A stretch of 64,000 nt of DNA from Teichococcus vastitatis. GTDB taxonomy: Bacteria; Pseudomonadota; Alphaproteobacteria; Acetobacterales; Acetobacteraceae. The notes beneath the pieces are model-generated. The model searched no databases. It saw nothing but the letters and a program-made list of their open reading frames with translations, and had not been told where the DNA came from. Within the stretch, counting starts at the first letter, position 1; every line of letters begins with the position of its first letter. The DNA lies in assembly GCF_003604215.1 (NCBI RefSeq), contig NZ_QXGS01000002.1, positions 1 through 64,000 of the forward strand, written 5' to 3'. Shown in pieces: positions 26,126 through 35,703 of this stretch. A program made the translations under genes and the position numbers.

Positions 26126-26941
26126 TCAGTGATGGCCGGCATGCCCGTCGGCCGTTCCGGCCCCGCCGGAGCCATGCTGCATGTGCTGCATGCCCGGGAT
26201 CTTGGCCGGGTCGACGTGAATGGCGTCGGCACCGCCGGGATACTGCGCCATGACACCGTCCATCAGGGCGATCTGCTGCGTCTGCTCGGCGATGATCTCG
26301 ACGTTCAGCAGGCGAAGGAAATTGTTCCGTGCGTCGTTTCCGGCATTATAGGTTTCCGCCATGCGCACGGCCGCAGCATGGTGAATGCGCATCGATTTGG
26401 CGAAGCGCAGATCGGCTTCCGAGATGGGGGCGTTGCGGTTCAGCAGGCCAATCGGCGTGGGACCGGGGATGCCCATGAAACGCGTCTCGGGTCCCAGTCC
26501 CTCCACGCCCACCGGCCGCATCACCCAGCCGCCCAGAAGATCCCGCAAGGGCTGGTCCAACTGTTCCGCCACCTTGTCCAGCAGCGTGATCTCGAAGGCT
26601 TGGCCAGCGAGGATGTTGCGCGCGAGGTCGCGCAGCAGCGGGTTCCGCGCTTCGGGATCCTCGAGGTACTGGCGCGACAAGGTCAGCGCCCCGGCATGGT
26701 GCGGCCGCATGCCAGCGACATAGCGGCGGTCGGCGGCGATGCCGGCCTCGGCCGTGGCGCGGCTGGAGATATCCCACCACGTCACGAGGAGTGGACCATC
26801 ATCGTCGCGCGCAGGATCGTAATCGCGGCCGACCCGGCCCTTGTCCTGTGCCAGCGCCGACGCGGTGGCACCCAGCAGCAGCACCGCCAGCACCAGCCAG
26901 GAACCGGCCCGGCATCGCAAGGAGGTGGTGTTGCGCATCAT
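26126..26941 (-). CDS. DUF305 family exported metal-binding-like protein
   Basis: A 271-residue protein with a signal peptide (hydrophobic SWLVLAVLLLGATASALA, cleavage after ALA). It contains the DUF305 ferritin-like helical domain with two matching motifs, MRPHHAGALTLSRQY and MRIHHAAAVRMAETY. The tail is His/Met-rich (GMQHMQHGSGG, DGHAGHH), which suggests copper or similar metal binding in the periplasm. A double ATG start has GGAG eight bases upstream. It is divergent from the oxidoreductase at 27019. Function of the family is not established. Confidence 0.85.
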   Translation of the reverse strand: MMRNTTSLRCRAGSWLVLAVLLLGATASALAQDKGRVGRDYDPARDDDGPLLVTWWDISSRATAEAGIAADRRYVAGMRPHHAGALTLSRQYLEDPEARNPLLRDLARNILAGQAFEITLLDKVAEQLDQPLRDLLGGWVMRPVGVEGLGPETRFMGIPGPTPIGLLNRNAPISEADLRFAKSMRIHHAAAVRMAETYNAGNDARNNFLRLLNVEIIAEQTQQIALMDGVMAQYPGGADAIHVDPAKIPGMQHMQHGSGGAGTADGHAGHH

Positions 26942-27018
26942 CGGGGTCGCTCCAAACTGGGTTGGTACCGCGAAGGGTTCGCCCTTCCCAAGCCACCTCC
27001 GCACAGGAAGTTGCACCG

Positions 27019-28017
27019 ATGAGCAGCACCAATCTCCGCATCCTGCTGAAGGCCCGGCCGCAGGGCCGGCCCGGCCCCGAGCATTTCCAGCGCGCTGAGG
27101 AGCCCCGGCCCGCGCCGCAGCAGGGCGAGGTGCTGGTGCGCCACCGCTTCCTGTCGCTCGACCCCTATATGCGCGGACGGATGAGCGATGCGCCGTCCTA
27201 CGCCGCGCCGGTGGCGCTGGGCGCGGTGATGGAAGGCGAATGCGTGGGCGAGGTGGTGGAAAGCCGGCACCCTGGCTTCACCGCCGGCGACTGGGTGCGC
27301 GGCGCGCGGGGCTGGCAGCAATGGTCGGCGGCGCATGGCTCCACCCTGGTCAAGCTGCCGCGGCAGGTTGGCGTGTCACCTTCGGCCTATCTGGGCGTGC
27401 TGGGCATGCCGGGCACCACGGCCTGGATCGGCACCACGGAGATCCTGCAGCCGCGCCCCGGCGAATGCTTCGTGGTGTCGGCGGCCTCCGGCGCGGTGGG
27501 CGGCGTCGCCGGGCAGATCGCCAAGCACATGGGCGCCCGCGTGGTGGGCATCGCGGGAGGCGCGGAGAAGTGCCGCTTCGTCACCGGGGAACTGGGCTTC
27601 GATGCCTGCGTCGATCATCGCGGGGACCTCGCGACGGCGCTGGATGAGGCCTGCCCGAGCGGCATCGATTGTTATTTCGAGAATGTGGGCGGCGCGGTGC
27701 AGGCCGCAGTGTTTCCACGCCTGCGCGAGTTCGGCCGCATCGCCTTCTGCGGCATGGTGGCAGAATACAACCAGATTCCCGCACCACCCGGCCCGAACCT
27801 GATGGCCCTGGTGCGCAAGCGTCTGCGGCTGCAGGGCTTCCTGGTGAACGACCATCCGCGCGCCTGGAAGCAGTGGGGCGAAACCGGTGCCACCCTGCTG
27901 CGCGACGGCAGGCTGCGCTTCCGTGAAGATGTGGTGCAGGGCCTGGAAAACGCGCCGGAGGCCTTTGCTGGCCTGCTAGAAGGCCGCAATTTCGGCAAGC
28001 TGGTCGTGGCGCTCTGA
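27019..28017 (+). CDS. NADP-dependent oxidoreductase, MDR family (CurA/leukotriene B4 dehydrogenase-like)
   Basis: A 332-residue zinc-independent medium-chain reductase that reduces activated C=C bonds using NADPH. The Rossmann motif AASGAVGGVAGQIAKHMGARVVG is at about residues 155-178. FLSLDPYMRGRM near residue 50 and the YFENVGG block are characteristic of the PTGR/CurA branch. AGGAAG lies nine bases before the ATG. It ends before a strong bidirectional terminator. Confidence 0.9.
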   Translation: MSSTNLRILLKARPQGRPGPEHFQRAEEPRPAPQQGEVLVRHRFLSLDPYMRGRMSDAPSYAAPVALGAVMEGECVGEVVESRHPGFTAGDWVRGARGWQQWSAAHGSTLVKLPRQVGVSPSAYLGVLGMPGTTAWIGTTEILQPRPGECFVVSAASGAVGGVAGQIAKHMGARVVGIAGGAEKCRFVTGELGFDACVDHRGDLATALDEACPSGIDCYFENVGGAVQAAVFPRLREFGRIAFCGMVAEYNQIPAPPGPNLMALVRKRLRLQGFLVNDHPRAWKQWGETGATLLRDGRLRFREDVVQGLENAPEAFAGLLEGRNFGKLVVAL

Positions 28018-28027
28018 AGATCGGGAT

Positions 28028-28057
28028 GCGCCGGCCCCCGCTTCCGGGGGCCGGCGC
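28028..28057. terminator. Bidirectional terminator hairpin
   Basis: GCGCCGGCCCCCG (28028-28040) and CGGGGGCCGGCGC (28045-28057) form a perfect 13-bp stem with loop CTTC. It lies between the convergent ends of the oxidoreductase and the GlsB-type gene. Confidence 0.75.
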
Positions 28058-28063
28058 GGAGCC

Positions 28064-28321
28064 TCACGCCCGGGTGCTGCGGCCGGCGACCATGCGGTAG
28101 ATCGCCAGCAGGATCACGGCGCCCACCACCGCGCCGATGAAGCCGGCGCCTTCGCCGGCCCGGTACCAGCCCACCGCCTGGCCCAGATAGGTGGCGATCA
28201 CGGCGCCGACGATGCCCAGCAGGGTGGTGATGATGAAGCCGCCCGGATCGCGGCCCGGCATCAGGAACTTCGCGATCAGCCCTGCCAGAAAGCCGATGAT
28301 GATGGTGATGATGATGGACAT
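28064..28321 (-). CDS. GlsB/YeaQ/YmgE family membrane stress protein
   Basis: An 85-residue protein with three hydrophobic helices and the family pattern: SIIITIIIGFLAGLIAKFLMPG, then GGFIITTLLGIVGAVIATYLG, then GFIGAVVGAVILLAIYR. These transglycosylase-associated proteins are small inner-membrane proteins often induced by stress. GGAGA lies eight bases before the ATG. The region between it and the guanine deaminase stop is about 200 bases without another gene. Confidence 0.9.
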   Translation of the reverse strand: MSIIITIIIGFLAGLIAKFLMPGRDPGGFIITTLLGIVGAVIATYLGQAVGWYRAGEGAGFIGAVVGAVILLAIYRMVAGRSTRA

Positions 28322-28518
28322 GCTGCTGTCTCCGCATGAGCCCGCGTCGCCGCGGGCCCGCTTCCGGTTGAGGAAGGGCCGGGGCAGCCTGCCCCAAGCC
28401 CTTTCGGTTTCCTGACCGGCCGGCGCCGCCACCGCGACCACCGCCTTGCCATTCTCGATGTTTCGGAGGGTTTCCCCATCCGGCCCCCGTGCAACGTGCC
28501 GCAATGGTGCCGGTTTCG

Positions 28519-29880
28519 CTACGACGGCCCGGCTTGTGCGGTTCCCGTGAGGATTCTGCTACCGGCCACATAAGTGGCGCGAACCACCCGCTCGTCGCCC
28601 AGCGTCATCAGCACGAAGAGTTTCTCCGCCAGGTCGCGGCACCGGGCGGTGCGAAAGCGCAGCAGCGGCGTGGCCTGCGGATCGAGCACCACGATGTCCG
28701 CCTCGTATCCGGGTGCCAGCCGGCCGATGCGGTTCTCCAGCGCCAGCGCCTCCGCCCCGCCCAGGGTCGCCAGGTAGAAGGCGTGCAGCGCCGATAGGCC
28801 GTCGCCGTTCAGCTGCGCCACCTTGTAGGCTTCGCCCATGGTGCGCAGCGCCGAGAAGCTGGTGCCGGCGCCAAGGTCGCTGCCCAGTCCCACTCGCACC
28901 GGCCGGTCCGCCCGTTTCGCGGCAAAGACGCGAAACAGCCCGGAGCCGAGAAACAGGTTGGAGGTCGGGCAATGCGCCAGCGCCGAGCCGGTCTGGTGGC
29001 AGCGGCACAGCGCCCCTTCCGACAGGTGGATGCCATGACCGAACAGGGCGCGCGGACCGGTCAGCCCGGCGCGATGGTAGACGTCGAGGTAGTCCGATGC
29101 CTCGGGAAACAATTCGCGCACCCAATCCACCTCGGCGGTGTTCTCGGCGATGTGGGTCTGCATGTAGCTTCCGGGATGCGCCCGCCAGAGCCGCCCCGCC
29201 GCCTGCAGCTGCGCAGGGGTGGAGGTCGGCGCGAAGCGCGGCGTCACGGCATAGAGCTGCCGGCCCCGCCCATGCCAGCGCAGCAGCAGCGCTTCCGATT
29301 CCGGGATGCCATGCCCCGGCCCGTCCAGCAGGCCGGGCGGAGCGTTGCGGTCCATCAGCACCTTGCCGGCGATCATGCGGGTGTTCAGCCTGGCAGATTC
29401 GGCAAAGAATGCTTCCACCGACGCTGCATGCACGGTGCAGAACACCGCCGCCGTGGTGGTGCCGGCGGCCAGCAGCTCGCGCAGGAACAGCCGCGCCACG
29501 CGGGCCGCATGCTCCGGATCGGCGAATTCCAGCTCGGCCGGAAAGGTGTAGCGCTCCAGCCAAGCCAGCAGCTGCTCGCCATAGGCGCCGATCATCCCGG
29601 TCTGCGGGTAGTGCACGTGGGTGTCGACGAAGCCGGGGCAGAGCAGCGCTTCCGGGTGATGCGTCACGGGCAGGCCGGCCGCCGCCTCGGGCGAATATGG
29701 CCCGATGCTGGCGATGTGGCCGTTCTCGATCACCAGCAGCGCGTCGGGCCAGTGTTCCAGCGCCTCGGCCGGGTCGGACAGAAAGGGATCGGCGCGAAAG
29801 CTGATGGCGCCGCCGCGCAGGGCGTGGCGGGGCGGGGCGGGCTCGGGGCGGGGAACAGGCAGGGTCCGGTCTTGCGGCAT
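28519..29880 (-). CDS. guaD: Guanine deaminase
   Basis: A 453-residue amidohydrolase that converts guanine to xanthine and ammonia. Metal-binding residues are visible in PGFVDTHVHYPQTGM (the HxH), QTHIAENTAEVDWV, GHGIHLSE and the Asp of GSDLGAGTSFS. The PQT motif after HVHYP is typical of GuaD rather than other amidohydrolases. Start at 29880 is used; in-frame ATGs at 29889 and 29892 are possible and none has a clear ribosome site. No other purine-catabolism gene is adjacent. Confidence 0.92.
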   Translation of the reverse strand: MPQDRTLPVPRPEPAPPRHALRGGAISFRADPFLSDPAEALEHWPDALLVIENGHIASIGPYSPEAAAGLPVTHHPEALLCPGFVDTHVHYPQTGMIGAYGEQLLAWLERYTFPAELEFADPEHAARVARLFLRELLAAGTTTAAVFCTVHAASVEAFFAESARLNTRMIAGKVLMDRNAPPGLLDGPGHGIPESEALLLRWHGRGRQLYAVTPRFAPTSTPAQLQAAGRLWRAHPGSYMQTHIAENTAEVDWVRELFPEASDYLDVYHRAGLTGPRALFGHGIHLSEGALCRCHQTGSALAHCPTSNLFLGSGLFRVFAAKRADRPVRVGLGSDLGAGTSFSALRTMGEAYKVAQLNGDGLSALHAFYLATLGGAEALALENRIGRLAPGYEADIVVLDPQATPLLRFRTARCRDLAEKLFVLMTLGDERVVRATYVAGSRILTGTAQAGPS

Positions 29881-30111
29881 GGGGCGCATCATGCACCGGC
29901 CCCGCCCCCGGCCGCGAGCCTGGCCGGATCGCCCGGGGGCGGGGGCGGCCAGGCGGCGAGGCGCGGCGGAAGACCTGCCGCGGGGCTGCGCCTGCCCTGA
30001 ATCTGCCTTACACCCCTTCCATACCCACGCCGAGTCCTGAAACACGTCATCCTGGCCTGGCGGATGGCGCCGCTCCCGGACGTCAAGCGGGGCGCCAGAC
30101 GAGTGGAGCCG

Positions 30112-32670
30112 ATGCTGTCGACCTTGCCGAACACCCTTCTCGCCATTGCCCTGTTGTTGATCGTGGTCAGCGCCATCCAGCCGCTGGCGCGGCGCATGAT
30201 GTTGTCGTCCACCGTGCTGCTGGCGGTGGTGGGCGTGCTGCTGGGCGGCGGCGCCGCCTTTCTGTTCAACACCCCGCATCTGGCGGCGCTGGACCAGGCC
30301 GCGGGCACGCTGCTGCGCTTTCCCGTCAACGCCGAGGCGTTCCTGTATATCTTCCTGCCGCTGCTGGTGTTTCACGGTTCGCTGTCAATCGACGTGCGGC
30401 GCCTGGCGCGGGACTGGGCGCCAGTTCTGGTGATGGCCGTGGTGGCGGTGCTGGTGACCACGGCGGCGATCGGCTTCGCGCTGCAGCCGCTGGCCGGGGT
30501 GTCGCTGACCGCCTGCCTGATGCTGGGCGCCATCGTCGCGACCACCGACCCTTCCGCGGTGGTCGGCGTTTTCCGCGAGATCGGCGCCAACAGCCGCCTG
30601 ACCCGGCTGGTGGAAGGCGAAAGCCTGCTGAACGACGCCGCCGCCATCTCCATCTTCACCATCTTCCTGGGCCAGCTCACCGGCCAGCACAGCCTGGCGC
30701 CGGCCGAGGTGGTGCTGAGCTTCCTCACCTCCTTCATCGGCGGCCTGGCGGTGGGCTTCCTGATGGCCCGCGCCATGCTGTTCGCGGTGCCGCTGATGGG
30801 CGGCAACCGCACCGCCGAGGTGTCGCTGACCCTGGCCCTGCCCTACATCGCCTACATCGTCTGCGACCATACGCTGCACTTCTCCGGCGTGGTGGCCGCC
30901 GCCGCCGCCGGGCTGACGGTGAGCGCCGTCGGCCCTTCCACCTTCCGCCCGCGTTCCTGGCAGTTCCTGCAGGACATCTGGGACCAGCTGTCCTTCTGGG
31001 CGTCCTCGATGGTGTTCATCCTGGCCTCGATGCTGGTGCCCCGTCTGCTGCTCGGCATGCAGCAGCGCGACCTGCTGCTGATCGGCGTGGTGATCGTGGC
31101 GGCCATGGCGGCGCGCGCCGCCGTGCTGTTCGGCGTGATGCCGCTGCTGCGCCATGCCAAGCTGTCGCAGCGCGTGCCGATCCCGTTCAAGGTGACCATG
31201 CTGTGGGGCGGGCTGCGCGGCGCCATCACCCTGGCGCTGGCCCTTTCGGTGACCGAGAACCCGCTGGTGCCGCAGCGCGTCCAGCAATTCGTCGCCATCC
31301 TGGCCACCGGCTACGTGCTCTCCACCCTGCTGGTGAACGGCACCACGCTGCGCTTCCTGGTGCATGCGCTGAAGCTCGACCGGCTGTCCGCCTCCGATCA
31401 GGCGCTGCGCAACCAGGTGGTGGCGATCGGCCTCGGCGAGGTGCGCGACAAGCTGCGCCGCACCGCCGGCGAGCTGGCCTTCTCCGCCCCCGCCACCGCG
31501 CATGTGGTGGAAATGTACGACCGGCGGGTCAAGGTGGAAACGGCGGCCAACACCTTCGATACCGCCATCGGCGACCGCGACCGCGTCACCCTCGGCCTGA
31601 TCACCTTCGCGTCGCAGGAGCGCTCGCTGCTGCTGGAGATGTTCCAGGAGCAGGGGCTGTCCCGCCGGGTCATGGAAACCCTGCTGTGGACCGCCGAGAG
31701 CATGATCGACGGGGCGCGCAGCGAAGGCCGGCTCGGCTACATCCAGGCGGCGCGGCGGCGGCTGCAGCCGAATCTGCGCTTCCGCCTGGCCCAGGGGCTG
31801 CACCGGCAGTTCCGCATCGATACCCCGCTGATGCACTGCATGGCGGAGCGCTTCGAGATGCTGCTGCTGTCGCACCTCGTTTCCGCCTCCATGACGCGCT
31901 TCATCCGCCGCCGCATGGAGCCGGTGCTGGGCCATCGCGTGACCGAGGTGGTGGGCGACATCGTCGGCCGGCGCGAGGAGCTGCTGCAGGACGCCATGGA
32001 AACCCTGCGGCTGCAATATCCCGGCTACGCCGAGGCGCTGGAGACGCGCATCCTGCGGCAGATCGGGCTGCGGATGGAGGCCGAGGAATACGCCACGCTG
32101 AAGCGCGAATCTCTGGTGGGCGAGGAACTGCATGACGAGTTGATGCGCGGCCTCGATGCGCTGCGCGCCCAGGTGGCGCGGCCCCTGCAGTTCAACATCC
32201 AGTCCGGCCTCGACAAGCGGATCGAGGAGTTCCCGATCTTCGCCGCCCTGCAGGACGCGCTGCTGCACGACCTGGCCATGAGCGTCACCATCCGCTTCGC
32301 CGTGCCGGGCGAGTGGATCTTCCGCCGCCGCCAGCGGGCCCGCTCGGTGTTCTTCATCAGCCGCGGCGAGGTGCTGCTGCAGGGCGATGGCACCGAATTC
32401 CCGCTGACCCATGGCGAGTTCTTCGGCGAGGGGGAGCTGCTGGACAAGCGCACCCGCCGGCGGACCCGCGCCCGCGCCACCAGCTTCTGCCACCTGCTGG
32501 AGCTGGACGCCGCCGCCTTCCACCGCCTGCTGGCGGAGGCGCCGGACCTAGCCGGCCGGGTCGAGCGGGTGGTGGAAGCGCGCCGGCCAGCGGCGGTGCC
32601 GGAACCGCCGGCCGTGCCGGGCCCGGTGCTCGGGTTGGACGGGTTGAGCGAGGCGCGCCTGCCGGGCTGA
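30112..32670 (+). CDS. Na+/H+ antiporter (NhaP/CPA1) with C-terminal cyclic-nucleotide-binding domain
   Basis: An 852-residue protein. About twelve N-terminal membrane helices carry CPA1 motifs: D146 in ATTDPSAVVGVFREIG and N174-D175 in EGESLLNDAAAI, the ion-binding pair. WGGLRGAITLALALS follows. A long cytoplasmic helical region is then joined to a cNMP-binding fold near residues 720-830 (FAVPGEWIFRRRQRARSVFFISRGEVLLQGDG and GEFFGEGELL). The protein probably exchanges Na+ for H+ across the inner membrane under cyclic-nucleotide or pH control. GGAG precedes the ATG at 30112. Confidence 0.9.
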   Translation: MLSTLPNTLLAIALLLIVVSAIQPLARRMMLSSTVLLAVVGVLLGGGAAFLFNTPHLAALDQAAGTLLRFPVNAEAFLYIFLPLLVFHGSLSIDVRRLARDWAPVLVMAVVAVLVTTAAIGFALQPLAGVSLTACLMLGAIVATTDPSAVVGVFREIGANSRLTRLVEGESLLNDAAAISIFTIFLGQLTGQHSLAPAEVVLSFLTSFIGGLAVGFLMARAMLFAVPLMGGNRTAEVSLTLALPYIAYIVCDHTLHFSGVVAAAAAGLTVSAVGPSTFRPRSWQFLQDIWDQLSFWASSMVFILASMLVPRLLLGMQQRDLLLIGVVIVAAMAARAAVLFGVMPLLRHAKLSQRVPIPFKVTMLWGGLRGAITLALALSVTENPLVPQRVQQFVAILATGYVLSTLLVNGTTLRFLVHALKLDRLSASDQALRNQVVAIGLGEVRDKLRRTAGELAFSAPATAHVVEMYDRRVKVETAANTFDTAIGDRDRVTLGLITFASQERSLLLEMFQEQGLSRRVMETLLWTAESMIDGARSEGRLGYIQAARRRLQPNLRFRLAQGLHRQFRIDTPLMHCMAERFEMLLLSHLVSASMTRFIRRRMEPVLGHRVTEVVGDIVGRREELLQDAMETLRLQYPGYAEALETRILRQIGLRMEAEEYATLKRESLVGEELHDELMRGLDALRAQVARPLQFNIQSGLDKRIEEFPIFAALQDALLHDLAMSVTIRFAVPGEWIFRRRQRARSVFFISRGEVLLQGDGTEFPLTHGEFFGEGELLDKRTRRRTRARATSFCHLLELDAAAFHRLLAEAPDLAGRVERVVEARRPAAVPEPPAVPGPVLGLDGLSEARLPG

Positions 32671-32686
32671 GGCGCGGCGGACCCGT

Positions 32687-34885
32687 TCAGGGCGCGGCGG
32701 GCTGCGGCCCCGGAGCCGGCTCGCGCAGCAGCGCCGCGAGGCGCTCGGCCAGTTCTTCCGGATCCACCGGCTTGTGCAGCAGGATCAGCGGCCCGGCCTC
32801 TGCCGCCTCGCCCAGCGCATGGTCGGCGGCATCGCCGGCATAGCCGGTGATCAGCAGGGCCGGAAGGTTGGGCCGGCGCTGACGTGCGGCGCGCAGCACC
32901 GCCAGCCCGTCCATGCCGGGCATTGCCAGATCACTGACCAGCGCATCGCAGGTGGCGGTGCTTTCGAGATGCACCACGGCGGCCGGGCCGTCCGCCGCCT
33001 CGAACACTGTGTAGCCCTGCTCGCGCAGCACCAGGCTCAGCACCTCGCGCACCTGCGCCTCGTCATCCACCAGCAGGATATGGCCGGACGCATGGGCGGC
33101 CTCAGTTATGCCGGCCGTCTCCCGGACATCCCGCGCCGGGGCGACCGGCAGCCACAGCAGCACGGTCGTGCCCCTGCCCAACTGGCTGCGGATCGCCAGC
33201 GCGCCGCCCGATTGCTCGGCGAAGCCCTTGGCCATGGCGAGGCCGAGGCCAGTGCCCTTGCCCTTCGGCTTGGTGGTGAAGAACGGCTCCATCGCCTGGG
33301 CCAGCGTCGCCGGGTCCATGCCACTGCCGGTATCCTCCACCGCCACCGACAGGTAGCGGCCGGGCTCGAGCGCGGCCGAGGCATCCACCGCGTCCTCCGG
33401 CCCGACCTCGCGCAGGCGGAAGCACAGGCGGCGCTCGGAGCTGGCCTGCATGGCGTCCCGCGCGTTGATCGCCAGGTTGATCAGCACGGTTTCCAACTGC
33501 GCCCCGTCCACCATGGCCGGCGGCACGCCGGGGGCGAGGTCCAGCTCGATATTCACCTCGCGCCCCAGCGTGTGGGTGAGCACCTCCTGCAGCCCCTGCA
33601 GCATCTGGTCGAGCCGCACCGGCACGGCGCGCAGTTCGACGCGGCGAGCAAAGGTCAGCAGCCGCCGCGTCACCGCGGCGCCGCGCTCCGCCGCTTCCTG
33701 CATCATGCGCGACAACTTGCGCACCGCCGCCTCGTCGGCCGGCCGCTTGCCCATTAGCTTGGCGCCGCCCAGAACGGCCTGCAGCACGTTGTTGAAATCA
33801 TGCGCGACGCCGCCGGCGAGCCGGCCCAGCGCTTCCATGCGTTGCGACTGCACCAGCCGCTGCTGGGTCGCTTCCCGTTCCCGGCGCGCCTGCTCCAGGT
33901 CGTGCAGGGTGCGCCGGCGGTCGAGCCACAACAGCGACAGGGCCAGCGCCGCCAGCAGCAGCACGGAGAAGGCCAGTGCGGTCGCCCGCAGCGCTGGCCG
34001 GACGAAATCGGTGCCGGCGATCTCGTTCTCGGCGTCCAGCGACACCAGAACGGCCAGCGGCACGTCCTCGACGATGCGGAACGCCGTGAGCTTCTCGCGC
34101 CCGTCAGCGGGCGAGCGCAGGCTCAGCGCGCCGTCATGGCCGCTGTTGAGCACCTGCATCAGCGGATCGGAGGGCGGCAGCACGTCGCCCGGATCCTGCG
34201 GCGCTTCCTGGCCGCGCGCCAGCACGGTGCCGTCCCGGCGCAGCACCAGCGCGGCGTTGCGGCCACCCAGGCTGAGCGTGGTGAGGTCCTGCGACAGCCG
34301 CTCGGGATCCACCGATACCACCAGCACGCCGGCCTGCTGCCCATCCTTGCCGAGCAGCGGCCGGGTGAATTGCAGGCTCTGCTGCCCGGAGATCCGGCCC
34401 AGCACGGGGGCGCTGACATGAAGGCCCGGCGCTTCGCCCGATTGGTGTGCCAGGAAATGCGGCCGGTCGCCCAGATACACCGGCCGCCAGCCCGGCGCGG
34501 AGGACCAGGCGAGCCAACCGTCATTGTTGATCACCGCGACCTGCAGCACGCCGAAGCGGCGGCAGGCCGGCACCGAGGTCAACTGCGCCTCCACCAGCGA
34601 CACCGATTCCTGCGTGCCGCTCTGTTGCAGCAGGTGCCGCGTCTGCGCCAGGTCACCGAGGCCGCGGATCCCCTCCAGCATGCGCAGGAGGTTCTGCTCG
34701 ATCGCCTCGGCCGCGACCTGCGCGCGGGCCAGCGCGGCGAGCTTGGCATTGGCCTCGACGCGGCTGGCGCTGCGCTCGGCCACGGTCCAGGCCGTGGTTG
34801 AACAGGCCAGCCAGCCAACCAGCGCCAGGATCCAGATCGCCGGCCCCTTTGGAGCTAGCAGGCCGCCTGTCTTGTAGATCGGCAT
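32687..34885 (-). CDS. Hybrid sensor histidine kinase with periplasmic Cache domain and receiver
   Basis: A 732-residue kinase: TM helix (~14-33), a periplasmic dCache-like sensor, a second TM (~285-310), a dimerisation region with H362 in GGVAHDFNN, an ATPase domain (NARDAM, GSGMDP, GKGTGLGLAMAKGF) and a C-terminal receiver with D652 in VSDLAMPGMDG. The core closely parallels the kinase at 5261-7066, which lacks the receiver, so the two are likely paralogues. No DNA-binding response regulator is adjacent. It converges on the antiporter gene with a 16-base gap. Confidence 0.88.
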   Translation of the reverse strand: MPIYKTGGLLAPKGPAIWILALVGWLACSTTAWTVAERSASRVEANAKLAALARAQVAAEAIEQNLLRMLEGIRGLGDLAQTRHLLQQSGTQESVSLVEAQLTSVPACRRFGVLQVAVINNDGWLAWSSAPGWRPVYLGDRPHFLAHQSGEAPGLHVSAPVLGRISGQQSLQFTRPLLGKDGQQAGVLVVSVDPERLSQDLTTLSLGGRNAALVLRRDGTVLARGQEAPQDPGDVLPPSDPLMQVLNSGHDGALSLRSPADGREKLTAFRIVEDVPLAVLVSLDAENEIAGTDFVRPALRATALAFSVLLLAALALSLLWLDRRRTLHDLEQARREREATQQRLVQSQRMEALGRLAGGVAHDFNNVLQAVLGGAKLMGKRPADEAAVRKLSRMMQEAAERGAAVTRRLLTFARRVELRAVPVRLDQMLQGLQEVLTHTLGREVNIELDLAPGVPPAMVDGAQLETVLINLAINARDAMQASSERRLCFRLREVGPEDAVDASAALEPGRYLSVAVEDTGSGMDPATLAQAMEPFFTTKPKGKGTGLGLAMAKGFAEQSGGALAIRSQLGRGTTVLLWLPVAPARDVRETAGITEAAHASGHILLVDDEAQVREVLSLVLREQGYTVFEAADGPAAVVHLESTATCDALVSDLAMPGMDGLAVLRAARQRRPNLPALLITGYAGDAADHALGEAAEAGPLILLHKPVDPEELAERLAALLREPAPGPQPAAP

Positions 34886-35052
34886 CCGCAGCGGGCAGGC
34901 TCCTGTGCGGGCGCGGCCGGGTGGCGGCAGCGCGGGGAAAGGATCGCTGTGCTGCCGGACCAGAACGGCACCACGTGCCACCGCCCCCCAGGATCACTCC
35001 GGGTCGGCGGCTCGACCCTTCCAGATGCTACGGAAGCCCGGCTTTATCAATG

Positions 35053-35676
35053 TCAAAGACTCGTGGGCACATAACGCCACACGCTGGCGGGCGGCAGGTT
35101 CAGCGGCGTCCAGGCTTCCCGCCGCGCGGCCAAGCCGAGCCGGCGCCAGGGCAGTGGCGAGGTGACGCAGTAGCTGTACAGCAGGAAACCCTGCCCCGGC
35201 GCCACCGCCTCCACCGCCGCGACGAAGCGGCGCTGGCGTTCCAGGGGCAGCAGCACCAGCGGGATGCCGCAGATCGCAGTGCCGACGCGGCCATGCAGCG
35301 CGGCCGGCAGGATCTCCGGCAGGGCGAAGGCGTCGCCGCTTAGCACGGTCACGCCCGGCAGGGTGCGCCGCAGATGGGCGGCCATGCCCTCCTCGATCTC
35401 CACCACCACCAGCTGGCGCGGCGCCAGGCCGTGCTCCAGCAGGGCGCGGGAGATGACGCCGGTGCCGGCGCCGAGTTCCACCACCACCTCGTCCGGTGCA
35501 CAGCGGGTCAGCCGCGCGATGCGGCGGCACAGGGCGGGGGATGACGGGGTGATGCTGCCCATGCGCAGCGGGTTGCGCGCCCATTCGCGCAGAAAGGTGC
35601 CGCGCGCGGGCTGGCCGGCGGGGCGAGGCGGGGATGCGAGGCGGTCGGGGCGAGATTCGGCGAAAGGCTCGGACAA
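35053..35676 (-). CDS. SAM-dependent methyltransferase, phospholipid N-methyltransferase (PmtA)-like
   Basis: A 207-residue class I methyltransferase with SAM-binding VELGAGTG at residues 66-73 and an acidic VVVEIEEGM at the end of strand 2. The N-terminal block FLREWARNPLRMGSITPSSPAL is characteristic of the PmtA/rRNA-dimethylase-like group that methylates phosphatidylethanolamine. The C-terminus lacks a membrane helix. It is the last gene of a three-gene string behind the PlcP-like and glycosyltransferase genes (27-base gap). A lipid substrate is likely, but which one is inference. Confidence 0.8.
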   Translation of the reverse strand: MSEPFAESRPDRLASPPRPAGQPARGTFLREWARNPLRMGSITPSSPALCRRIARLTRCAPDEVVVELGAGTGVISRALLEHGLAPRQLVVVEIEEGMAAHLRRTLPGVTVLSGDAFALPEILPAALHGRVGTAICGIPLVLLPLERQRRFVAAVEAVAPGQGFLLYSYCVTSPLPWRRLGLAARREAWTPLNLPPASVWRYVPTSL

Positions 35677-35703
35677 GCGGCGTCCTCCTGCAGCGCCCGC
35701 TGC

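Noticed and set aside
30385-32523. 712-codon minus-strand frame opposite the Na+/H+ antiporter
   Set aside because: Composition (His, Gln, Gly, Arg) is that of antisense reading, and the plus-strand gene is unambiguous.
35047-35056. Perfect TTGACA on the minus strand near the end of the methyltransferase gene
   Set aside because: No acceptable -10 at 16-18 bases, and the nearest downstream gene on that strand does not start there.
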